From contig JAQGBZ010000018.1 in assembly GCA_034687125.1 (NCBI GenBank), positions 186,001-250,000 on the forward strand: DNA of 64,000 nt, given 5' to 3'. Positions within the stretch are counted from its first letter, which is position 1. Each line of letters opens with the position of its first letter. Made by a program: the position numbers and the translations under genes. Shown piece by piece: positions 48,801-60,664 of the stretch. The DNA comes from Neelides folsomi. Lineage: Eukaryota > Arthropoda > Collembola > Neelipleona > Neelidae. The notes beneath the pieces are model-generated. The model saw nothing but the letters and a program-made list of their open reading frames with translations, was not told the origin of the DNA and searched no databases.

Positions 48801-51800
48801 CAAAGGTCATTTTTCGAATGTGTTTGCGGTAATGGATATAGCCGAAGAGAAAAAATAGTCACATGTCGGGTTTGCTCGAGTTCGCAACATGCAAGTTGTG
48901 TACGATTTGAGAAGTTTCACGGATTGACACTGAAAAAAGAAAATTATTTGTGTCCACATTGTTGGGTGAACGAAGTGCCAGTGGAGGCGAAAACAACTCT
49001 CATTATAACACCCAACACCATCAGCTACCAATGGATCAGGGAAATTCAAAGACATGTGCGAGCCAAAGAACTTAAAATTTTATTTTACAAAGGAGTGTCC
49101 AAACAAGGATTTTTTCCTCCAACTCATTTGGCCCAATATGACATTGTTATTACGACATATACGATTTTGGCTGAAGAAATTAATTACATTGATCTCCCCC
49201 ATATGAATAGCGAAAAAGGGAGGAGGTTTAGAAATCCAAAAAGATTTTTGAGCATTCCGTCTCCACTTCCAAGTGTCAACTGGTGGAGGATTTGTCTGGA
49301 CGAAGCTCAGATGGTCGAAGGGATTTCAACCAAGATGTCTTCAATGGCTCTGAGGCTCAAAGCTGTTCATCGATGGTGTGTAACTGGAACTCCTGTGAAC
49401 AAAAATCTTGAAGATCTATTTGGCCTTTTTGCATTCCTGGGAATTCAACCAATCTGCGAAGATATTTGGTGGAAAATTCTAGTTTCTGAGCCATTTTACC
49501 GTCGGGAGGTTTCTCTCCTTTATGAGCTATTTGGACAGTTGATTTGGCGAACTGGGAAACCCGATGTCTTGGACCAACTTGGAATTCCACCTCAGACTGA
49601 AATTACTCATTGGCTCAATTTCTCTCCTATTGAAACTCATTTTTACAAGAGACAGTACGATGTGTCGGCCGCGAAGATCCGGGAGAAAATCTCTTTGTTG
49701 GGTCTTGATCTTGATATGAAATTATCTGAAGTTGATCGAAAAGTTCTCAATTCACTTCTTCAACCATTTTTAGAACTTCGAATGGCGTGTTGCCATCCAC
49801 AAATGGTCAGGGGACATGTCGTTCGCATGGTCAACAAAAAGAATACAACGCTCACAATGGAGGAAATTCTAGAGCAACTTATCAAGAAAACTTCTCTCCA
49901 GTGCACAGATGACCATCGTCTAATCGTCTCAGCTCTCAACGGCTTAGCAGGGCTTTTACTTTTAAACGATGATTATGTAGCAGCAGCGAGCAATTACAGG
50001 GAAGCAATCCAATCAAGTGATAAATACCATGAGAGATTCAAAACTGACTCTCTACAAATTCTTCATTCAGTTCAAAATTTGTTGGAGATCTTTGAGAAGA
50101 ATAAGGACAACAATGAGATTCCTCGTACTTTGAGCGACGATGAACTTTTGCCCAGAGTTGGCAAAATCAAGGACGACTATTTGAAAAACTTTTCAAATGG
50201 TGTCAATTTTTCGAGATCTTCCCTTCAACCTCTCACTGAAGTAGTGGAAGATTTGAGACACAAATTTGGGAGGCCGAAAGTGTCGTGGTGGAGCACCGTG
50301 CTTTTAAAAACAGATTCAGACACCTCGAGAATTCTTCTTGCGAGAATTAAAGATAATTTGGCTTTGAATTACAACAAGGGAAAACATAAATTTATTGGAA
50401 CACTTGCGAATAGGTATTTAAAACAAATTAAATAATATTGTATAAGATTTAATTGAATAAACTCAATTATTATGTGTTATATTTAAATGTTCAACATGTT
50501 AAAATCTTTATTTTTGATTCCCAGATTTAACTGCATAGTTGGGCTTCAACAAGCATTGATTGAGAACTTGTTGAAAATCGACGATCTTCGAAGTGACGTG
50601 CTCGAATCCATTGAAGATCTTCAATCAAAGGACCCCTTTACCTTTGTGGATTCAGCCGTCCTTTGTCATCTTCGAAGAACTGATGTTGGGTACCAATCGA
50701 AATTTGATGCAGGATTTCAGCCACATGAATATCAATGTTTAATTTGTGCGTATCATGACAAGTTCTTGGAACTTGAAAGAGTTCTTTTCACTCATCAAAC
50801 CAACGAAAAGATCTCGAGGACTGGAAGGAATCGATATAAGAATAACCTATTTAAAGGAGATGTTGATGTGACCAAAGATGACGAATTGGCTGCTTTGACA
50901 AAAGAACAACATGAGCTTGTTGAAAATACCGAGCATGTAAATATTGGAATGGCCGCTGAGAAGGCAAGAGGAACTTGGGGACCATCTGACACTGAAAGGA
51001 CCATTTCTATTCTCAGTTTTTATTCCAAATCTCTCAAATGTTCCTCGAATGTCGTTGAAGATGGATCGAATCATTTGAAGCTTTTTGAAGCCATGAGAAA
51101 AGAATTTAAAGTATTATATTTTATTATTTAAATTACGATTTTCTATGCTTAAATAAATTACTTAAAGTTAATTATTTTATATTTTATTTTCTTATAGCAA
51201 ATGAGAATTCTTTGGAAAAACATTTTTGATCAAGTTTCCGCCTATGATGAATTGAGCCAAGCGACAACTAGGCTTCGTTTGCGGTATGAAAATGAAGATG
51301 CTCCAGAAGAAAACATTTCGATAAAGAAACATGTTAAAGTATTGTCATCTGGAATTATGGAGAAAACTCTCAAAATTCAAAATATCCATGTTCTGGAAAA
51401 ACACGAGATTGGTCAGAAAATGTCTCAAATGAAGTCTGATTGCATCACTGGGAGGGAAAGTTTGTCGCTTCACCTCGGCCAACTCATTTTCCTTGAGACT
51501 CTTAAAAAGAATAATTATGGGATGAAAGGATCATTTAACCAAGAGAATTGCCCTGTATGTGTAAGCCCACTTGGTCACAAATGGTGCGTTTTGTTGTGTG
51601 GTCACAGTTTTTGTACCTCTTGTGTGAAGACCATTGGAAAGAATTCGAATCGAACGTTTCCGTGCCCGCTTTGTAGGATTATCATTAGTTTTTCGGAAAT
51701 CTCCTATGTAGATTCAACAGAGTAAGTTCAATAATCTTTAAACTAATTAATTAACTATTAAATGACTTGAAAAACTATTGTAATTTTTATTTTATTTAGG

Positions 51801-52875
51801 AGAGTAGAGGAAAATACTGAAGTAAATGTAAAGAGTTCTATAAAAGATGTTAGCTTTGAAAATGAAATATTGAAAGAAGATAAGGTAATCGAGAATGATA
51901 TCAAAGAGGAACCCGAAAAAATAATGGAGACCCCTGAACCACAACCTGGTCCTTCATCAAATTGTACAAATGAAATAGTGGGTCCTTCGAAAGAAGTAAA
52001 TTCAAATGAAATCCTAGAAAGGGAAATTCTTGGAAGTCATTCAACAAAAGTCGAAGCGATAGTTCAAATGCTTTTTAGACTCAATAGAACTCATCCTGGA
52101 GAAAAAGTTATTGTTTTTTCAATGGTACTTATTAAATATTATAAAATATTCTTTTTATTTAAGTCTATTTTCCAAATATTATAATACATTTTATTATATA
52201 GTGGATTGAAGTTCTTGACATCATTTCAAGAGCTATGGATCAAAATGACATATCTTATTGTAAAGTTAAGGCTTCTGGAAAAGAATTTCAAGAGCAACTC
52301 GACATATTCAAAGTACGATATAATTACATATTGTGTAATATACTATGTACCTTCAGTATTTGTAATATTTGTAAAACAATATAAAAAATTGAATGATTTT
52401 TAACGTTACATTATAAATATAAATATTTTTTAATGAGCACAGAAAAGTAAAACTGTCTTCACTCTTCTGATGCCAATTGCCTCTGGATCAAAAGGGTTAA
52501 ATATCATCGAAGCAACTCATGTTCTTCTCGTCGAACCAATTCTCAACTCAGCTAGTGAATTACAAGCAATTGGCAGAGTTCATCGAATTGGACAAAATCG
52601 TCCTACATTTGTTCATCGATTTTATGTAAAAGAAATATGTTAATATAATACAGATTAATTCTTTGCGTACAATGCATAACCAATACATAACTATAATAGC
52701 TTAACATTTGTTCAACTTGATACCTAAATAAAGGTTTAATATGTTATTTTGCTCCATGCAGGTAAAGGACACCATTGAAGAGCAGCTATTTACGCTATTA
52801 AAAAATAGCGATATCTCTTCAAGTGATGAAGGATCGTTAACTGTAGGGGATTTGAAAACGATGATAACTCGTTGA
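45836..52875 (+). CDS. SHPRH: SHPRH: SNF2/RING/PHD E3 ubiquitin ligase
   Basis: Ten coding exons give 2015 residues in frame: 45836-46350, 46465-46961, 47110-47307, 47419-50413, 50525-51110, 51198-51721, 51800-52124, 52202-52312, 52443-52625 and 52762-52875. SHPRH is a nuclear translocase and ubiquitin ligase that polyubiquitinates PCNA at stalled forks. The SNF2 Walker A is at about residues 536-543 (DEMGLGKT), a PHD finger at about 868-920 (FECVCG...CPHCW), the DEAQ box near 1031 (CLDEAQMVE), a RING finger at about 1715-1755 (CPVC...CGHSFC...CPLC), and the helicase C lobe from about 1870 (IVFSMW ... GRVHRIGQ). The interrupted order SNF2 / PHD / SNF2 / RING / HELICc is diagnostic. Residues 545-830 are low-complexity acidic and basic sequence. 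The protein is longer than human SHPRH (about 1683). The ATG follows a 5' UTR splice acceptor. Confidence 0.97.
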
Positions 52876-52967
52876 ATGTTAATCGTATGTTTGTAATACA
52901 TAACTACATACTTAAGTGTTTAGCATACCTGCATGCCTATAAGTACATACTTATTACAATGTTATAT

Positions 52968-52973
52968 AATAAA
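52968..52973 (+). terminator. Candidate poly(A) signal of SHPRH
   Basis: AATAAA lies about 93 bp after the SHPRH stop codon. In such AT-rich DNA this hexamer is common, so the assignment rests on position. Confidence 0.45.
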
Positions 52974-54812
52974 TACTTAATCTTATAAATAACAATAAGT
53001 TAAAAAGTCTACATAAACTATTGAATCTACATTTAATATTTTTTTTAATATGTTAGAAAATAATAAAATATAAAAACATTTTTAATAAAAGTTTTTTTAT
53101 TTTGTGAAATGATTATTGGACGATCGTACGTCAATATTTTCCAGTCATCTACATCTACTTAAGATTAATTTTAGTGTTTTGGGGAATTATTGTTGTTATA
53201 AAATCATGTAAGTACTCTAAGTACTCTAATAGTTAGTCATAATTATATTATGTTAAGTATAATATGCATGTATATAAAAACTAAACATTTATTTTGATAT
53301 ATTTTCTCATCTTTCTACTTGCTAAATGCTATTATCGGCTTATTTTAATTATTTTTAATATATTTGTTAATTTCACTTGTTATGTATAATAATAAATTTA
53401 AATTTTATACTTTATATAACTAATAATAGAATATCTAGAGTAGCAAATATTTGCATATTATGTACTTGAAAACAAACGTATACACACAATAAAGATTAAG
53501 TACTTTAATATTTATTGAACTTATTGGCCAATAAATTAATCTTAAAGATGAACCTTGACTTGACATTATAATTTTGAAAATGAATAACATCAAGAGTAAT
53601 AAAGGTTTCAACTTTAATTTGGGGAATTTCATACGATATACCTACACTCCTACACATTTAATATATTAACTTACCTTTTGATGAAAATAATGTTTACCCA
53701 AATGTGGAATAATTAATAAATTGCTTTCAATCAATTCAACAAGTAATTTACCAATTTATTCAGGATATTTTAACACTACAGTTTCAGAACTAAAGTTTTT
53801 TTAATTAGTTTTTTTTATTTTTAATTTAACTCTGTAAATATTATTGGCCTTCCAGAACAAAAATAAAAAGAATGGTTTGTAAAAGTAGACTTATGATGAA
53901 TGAAGCCTAAAATACATTTCATGACACAACAAACATCATTCATTCTTTGGAATTATAAAGATCAATATTAATTACAATTATGTTTACAAAATCAAATTGT
54001 TTTATAATAATATAATCGAAAATGATAAAACCATTAGCTTAATGATTCCTAATATTTAAAAAAATAGCAATTTTAAATTATTAAATATTAATGTAAATGT
54101 ATGAAAGTACTAAAGAAAGTCTATTTCTTTATCTTAAATATATTCCATTAATCTTGATCATTAAAAGGTGATATTTTTTATTAATTATATATAGTTAATT
54201 ATCCCTAAAGATAAAAAGTTTATTGGTTTTCTAAATACAAAAAACTATTATATTGTATAGCCATATTTATATTATTTATTAAATCCAAAAAGTGAACCTT
54301 TTAGTAAGTATTTAGATACATATGTACAAATAGGTATATCAAATTCAATCACATTTAGTTCACCTCTGCTATTATTCGATACAATATTTCAAAATTCACT
54401 TTAAGCTTTGCATTCTTCCACGTGAGAGATTAAGTCTTTAACAGTTTAACATCTCCAGTCTAACAATAGTTTAATAAAAAATTATTATCAATTAATTGTA
54501 TGTAATATATGTAGTAAACAATATATATATAAGTAGGTATGTTATGTATGTATTCTGTGTATTTAATTGATCGCTAACTAATGGTTAATGTAAACACCAT
54601 AATTAAATATAACATTATATACAACATGATTTAACAGACATATTAATATAATTTATAAACTTAATTAGTACTAATATAACATCATTTGATAATTTGATAG
54701 GTTAAGATTGGGACAATTAAATAACAATCATTTCGAGACTCATAAAATTTACTAAATCGAGACAAGTATAATATGTATGTAGATATTATAAGTTTATATT
54801 TTTTTATTTTAG
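52974..54812. other. AT-rich intergenic between convergent genes
   Basis: This 1.8-kb, extremely AT-rich spacer lies between the 3' ends of SHPRH and TP53BP1. It contains no coding signal or recognised repeat. The TP53BP1 3' UTR lies somewhere in its right part. Confidence 0.6.
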
Positions 54813-57800
54813 CTAATTGCCGATCTCCTCATCAGCTTCTTCCTCTTCTTCATCGTCTTCTTCGTCATCATCTTCTTCTTCCGGATTCTCGTTGAGAGTA
54901 ACAAGGTACTTTTCATGCCCATTGTAAGGAACCTTCACTCCAGCAATGATCGTTTGTACTAACCATTCAGGTTTCACAACTGGAATTTCATATTTATTTG
55001 CCACTTCCAGTGATTCTTTTGCATACGTATCATCAGTCACAATGACATCCGCATCTCCGTGCATCCCACCTTCTATAAAGACCACAATGAAATTTTGAAT
55101 CATTAACAACATACGAGTACAAAACATTATGCTTTTGGGACTACAATTTAAGAGGATTTATTGTATAATTGTAAGGTAATACTAATAATTTACTTTTCTT
55201 TGATTTTGAGAGTATAGCTTGTGCCGCGGTGAGGACGGGTTTCCAGTAATCGTAAAGTTCTTCAGATTGTGCCAGAACCGAAATTTTCACACCTTTGAGT
55301 GGCTTCTTGAGATGAGAAGGAATGACCTGCTCTTCTTGCAAACTCCAACCAGAATTTAATTGGTATTCTTTCCACGCAACAATTTCATTCTGTTAAAAAT
55401 CATTTCAAAGTATGAACATAAATTGTCTAAAACTATTGATAGATAAATATAACAATAAAATTCTAATTAATCATACTTTTTGCAAACATTCTTGGATCCA
55501 AATAAATGATACACATGGTATTCCAGCAGCAAGTGAATAAATGTATTTCACGGTTCTGGCATGGCTGTCCGCAATGAGAAACACTCCGTCACGACTCTTT
55601 TCTTTTCCAACATGTAATATCACTTTCCCGCCATGCTTTTCAATGACATTCTTGAGCTCATCTTTATCATAGTTAGATAGCGGCGTGTCCACGTTCCCTA
55701 AATTGCAAATCGTTTAATAAGAAATAAATGAAATGTAAATACAATATATTTAAGAATTTATAAAATATATTAATTAGCTTTACAATATTTCTTACCGCTG
55801 CTCGAAGGGTCACCTCCACCAGAAGCAGTTAAGAAAAATTGCATTTTTTCAAACAGTAATTTTTCTTTTGGAGTTCGCCCTCGTTTAGGAGTATCTATGA
55901 TATGTAGATTATTAATATTATTTTACTAATTTGAGAAATAAGTCAATATTCAGTGAAATCAGTTGATTGTGTATTCTTGGTTGTTGATATTGTTTTATGT
56001 TCAAACTTCAAACTTAACGACTTAAGCTTTTACAGATCATATCAACTTGTATGTATCCATATTTAATATTGAATTGTAAATTACCTTTTGTATTTGAAGT
56101 CTTGGGAGTCGAAATAATTGCAGAATCATCTTTAGAAGAACCTTCATCGGAACTTCGCTTCCTTTTAACTACAGCTGAGCTTCCAGGAGTTTTGCTTAAA
56201 GTTGAACTTGCTGGAGTTTTAAGTGACGAGACACTACCAGGAGTCTTCATCATGGAGGAACTTCCAGGCGTATTCATTGTTTTATAGCCGCTCTCGTCAA
56301 TTGAACTAATAAACAATCAAACCATGTAGATATTTAAATTTAATCAGAATTATACTACAATAGTCAAGTACCTCGAGTCAAAAGCTCCACCAACGATCCT
56401 CTTTTTTCCCTTTTTCCCACCAGTAAGATCGGAGTTAACTCGTCGCCGAGTCCCTTCCCTGATAATGTTTTCTATTGAATAAAATAAAATTAGCCTATCT
56501 TTATCTTAATGTTGTAATATTGATAAAGGCGTAATTGGATCTTCACACTTACCACAACTCACGTCTGCCGCCTTGAATAGGATAGGAGTCTGATAAGCCT
56601 TTCGAAGTTCCTTTGCTTCATTTTCCATAATGCTCAAATGCTTTCGAAGGCAATAAATGGGTTTTTGCCAAGCATCGCATGATATCGCATATTTGATCTC
56701 AGACAACGGCTTGTCCTCAAGTAAGTCATTCTCCCTATTAATGTTATTTACTATACGTTAATTATGCACATATTATATTCAAAAGATATCCAAAAGAAAC
56801 GACTATGCCGTGTGAAATGAAATTTTAAATTTTATTAATAATGCAAGTTCAATATGATATCTCCTAATAAAGATAAATAATAAACAACTTACAGTTTCTG
56901 CCCAATAATACGAACGGTCGATGGAACGTAGATACTGTCGGGTGAGTGAACAGCTTTGACCCCAGTCCCAATTATTTTAACTGGAAGGATATGAGTTTCT
57001 GAAGCCACGTCATCCATATCGTCTTCAAAACTTATATGCCAAGTGTCATTTAATCCTTTTTTGCTAATGATCCCTGAATAATAGTTCTTGTCTCGCCATC
57101 GCGCAAACACTGGCTCACCTATAATAGAAATATATCATATTTATTTTCTGATAGAATCGATAAGAATGGTTTCAAAACAGTTGTAAATTTAAAATTTTCA
57201 TTTATAGAAGTTGAATAGATTTTACAATTGTCTTTTCTGTGTTTTGCTTACCAACACCAATTGTGCCCCATAATGTAACGGATCTAGTGAGAGTTTTTTC
57301 GTCGACGTCTTCAAATGAGTTGCTGACTGGTGTAATTCCCGATTGCGAAGAAGATGAGTTATCGGCTTTTTCTTCTTTGACAGATGTGTCAGAAAGTATT
57401 TTTTTATTATCCTCAACAGGCGAATCAATGCTAGTTTCCAATTCTGAAAATAGAAAATTAATATAAAAAGTTAATTTTTAATTAAAAAAAATCCTTTATT
57501 TAATAGCAATATCATAAATTATACATCATATCGATAATTTATATCAATTATATTACTAAAAGTTTTAAATATTGAAATACCAGAGGAGGTGATATCTGAC
57601 GATGTAGTGCCCTTTTCAATTTTGAGTTTTGGAGTGAAAACTTTTGCTTTCTTTGAAATGGGTGATCGAAAATCTGTATCCTCCGAAGATTTTGAAAGGG
57701 TTGATTTGGGTTTTGCAAAAAGCTTCTTCTTTGTGATCATTATTTCATTTTTCTTTGAAGTGCCATTCCCATTAGAAAGCTTGTCACATGATTTTTCACT

Positions 57801-59068
57801 GAGTTTTGTCGAGTTTAAGATCGGTTCGCCATCTTCTCTATTCTTACGAGATCGCTTTTGAGGGACCGATTTAGGTTTAATTTTTTCCGTGTTTTCATCT
57901 TAAAACATAAAACAATGTTATAAATAATGCCTTACATAAATATTTATGATTTTTCTGAGCTTCTTTCCATTATAAGAATAGGTAATTTAAGTAGATAGTA
58001 GTATAGAATTATAATTTTTAATTAATTATAAAAAATAAATTCATAAAATTACTTTTGCCTTGAGGAGAGTCATCAGAGTCATTTTGACTAACTTTACTGA
58101 TCGTCGTAGCGATACTGAATCTCCCTTCATTGGGAATCGTCGATCCCAAAGAAGTCCAATGCAATCGGCGCTGACGTTCGCTCTCTTCAAGGTCCGAAAT
58201 GTCCGCGGAGTATCCAGTATTACTATTATGTAAATTGATCAATTCGACTCCAAGACTGTTGCAGATGCTGGAGAGCACCATCTCATCACATTTCACATCT
58301 TTGACTTGGCCGATGACCTTCTTCGTGTTCCAATCATAAACTTCCAATTTAATCCCATATGTCTGTGCTTGAGACTGAAATTACATTTTCAATTAGTGTT
58401 TAATAATTTAGACAAATTAAATATTTTTTATGGTCGACTTCACTTACGCATGGTTGAGAAAGTTGAGATGGTGGATCAAAAGAAATGTTGTCAATACCGT
58501 TCCGCCCATTGATATCCACCGGTGGAGAAAAGCTATCGTTATCATTGTTATTATCGGACGAAATCGGTTCAGATTTTAACATGGGAAAGAGTGCCGGTTT
58601 ATTGAGAGCTGATGAGGATTCCCGCTTTTGAATTTCTGCAAACAATTTATCTGAGTCGGAGTCTGAAACCTTTTCTTCGTCTTCCTCTTGCAGAGACATA
58701 GCCGTCGTGTCCTCTTCATTTCGAATCTTTATTTCTGCATCTTCGGATATGGAAATTTCATTTTCTTTGGAACTCGATTTCGAGGCATCAAGGCGTGGTC
58801 GCTTTGTTTCATAAGAACTGTTATTTGACTCGTTTTTACGCTTATCCAATTGACCTTTTGTCTGTTCTGACTCCATTGCTGCTGTAGTTGGCTGCAAGGG
58901 TAATTGCCTCCGTGGCGAATTTCGTCTAAGTAAACAAAATAATGAAGATTAATCTATAATTCGAGTATAACTAATATGTATAACATAATACATAATTACA
59001 ATTTGGCTCATGAAATTAGAAAAATGAATTTGTTGAGTTGAAAAAAGAAATACTTACGGAGAACTCAT
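54813..59068 (-). CDS. TP53BP1: TP53BP1 (53BP1): tandem Tudor and BRCT DNA-damage adaptor
   Basis: Thirteen coding exons close in frame to 941 residues (minus strand): 59068-59058, 58925-58448, 58374-58053, 57898-57581, 57443-57252, 57118-56893, 56734-56553, 56471-56372, 56305-56085, 55894-55796, 55697-55477, 55389-55194 and 55072-54813. 53BP1 reads H4K20me2 and ubiquitinated H2A at double-strand breaks and favours end joining. Tudor homology starts near residue 442 (EPVFARW, NYYSG). After it, FKAADVSCENIIREGTRRR matches human TKAADISLDNLVEGKRKRR. BRCT1 includes TVKYIYSLAAGIPCVSFIW (human RKYFLCLASGIPCVSHVW) and BRCT2 includes DADVIVTDD and IPVVKPEWLVQ. The N-terminal 440 residues are Ser/Asp/Glu/Lys-rich. 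The protein is half the human length and has an added acidic C-terminus. Confidence 0.95.
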
Positions 59069-60664
59069 TGCCAAATAAAATCTTCAATTATTCCATAATT
59101 AAAAGTTTGAAATACTCAAACGTTTTCCTCTCCCAAGACAAAAAACCAATCACAATCACCAAATAGGATGGACTTGATTTAATTTAGAATATCACAATTT
59201 TTGCCTATTAAACTGATTTGACCTCGCTGGTTGCAGGTACAAAGGGAGATACAAATGCACAAGTGTTATCTCGAAATTCAAATTGCAATGTAAAGAATAA
59301 AAGAACTATAAGATAAGAAATCGGTTTTTTACAATATTGGTTTAACTAGAGTTCACGACGTGGGTGGCAATCTGAAATAATGATTATCATCCGGCCACCA
59401 CTACCATAAAATATATTTTATCAAATTGAAATCTCGAGAAATAACCTTTTATAAACACAATTTTAAATAGGAATTCTTCAATATCACGCTTGTAAATTGG
59501 AGATTCTAAATGAAATGTAATACTTTAACAAAATGTATACTAACTAGTAAAGTGACGAGGGTCGAAAATGACAAAATTCAAGACGTTTATTCCGAAAAAT
59601 GAAGGTGAAAATGGGACTTTTTCTCGTTTCGTTATGAAATGAGCTCAAAAGCAAAATGCAAACGAACCTAACGCCAGCCTTCCTTTCCCTCGTATTCTCC
59701 CTGTGAGGAACCTCGGAGAAGTTTTGGCAACAATGACCCGAGATCCTCGTTTTCGGCGTTTGACGAAAAACCTAATTAACCGACAATGTATGTTACAGGC
59801 ATGTGGTAATTGTTGTTTAACCTGATTTCTTACCTACCTTATATCGCTAATATAAACTATAGGATGCAAAAGTAGTCAAAAGTACGAGGTGGCTTCATGA
59901 TTAAAATGGCATTAATCTACAAGATTAATCTTAGTAATCTTACTAATTCGCAAAATGTAATAAATAAATTGATGAGAAATTCTGTAAATAAATTATTAAT
60001 GTTAGTGGCTGATATGCACAGTGATAATGCCCGTTTGGCCAATTTATAAACAATTTTCATAAGTGTTTGAGACAAAGAAGCATGATTTTATATTGTAAGA
60101 GCATTTTGAAGCTAAATAAAAAAATTATAATTTGGAATATTTTGTCCAAATAACGAATATAAACATGTTTCATCCTCGGATAATTCTTCAATGCTATTGT
60201 TTATTAATTAAATATCTGTAATTATTATTTTATAAATATATTCTACGGCAGAGTTGTCGTTTGTTTATAATACATCGTATAAAATGATAAGAGGCCATGG
60301 AGGACTTTCTGTTCACAAAAATGTTATTCCAATGACTCTAGATGGAAACCCAACTGCGCATTCCCATATACCCAAATGCATTAGATTTTGCTATCTCGAT
60401 CAAGACACTTTGCGCCAGACTGAATTTGGATCTGTTTTAATCGGCTTTTTTGTATTAAATATTAATGAGCATAAGCAAATAAGCATATAATTTGCGGTAG
60501 AGTTGGAACATTCCATATTTTGACAGTTTTATTATAAAAAAGTAAAGAAGACTTGTTCTTACTTTACAGTCTTTTAATTAATCTTAAAAGATTGTTGATC
60601 CCGAAAGACGAGCTGTCATCTGTTTAAAAGTCATCCAAAAGTTTAACTGATTTAAGAAGTCAAG
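59069..60664. promoter_or_regulatory. Divergent intergenic interval between TP53BP1 and KRTCAP2
   Basis: This 1.6-kb interval must hold the promoters of TP53BP1 (minus) and KRTCAP2 (plus). A less AT-rich part at about 59620-59770 is the most promoter-like stretch. A small open frame lies at 60284-60490. No TATA box could be assigned. Confidence 0.4.
60284..60490 (+). CDS. Unrecognised small frame, 68 codons
   Basis: An ATG-led frame encodes 68 residues starting MIRGHGGLSVHKNVIPMTLD and ending NEHKQISI. Composition is balanced and includes two cysteines. I see no signal peptide, membrane segment or known motif. It could be an exon, a decayed fragment of some gene, or a chance frame upstream of KRTCAP2. 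Confidence 0.2.
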   Translation: MIRGHGGLSVHKNVIPMTLDGNPTAHSHIPKCIRFCYLDQDTLRQTEFGSVLIGFFVLNINEHKQISI

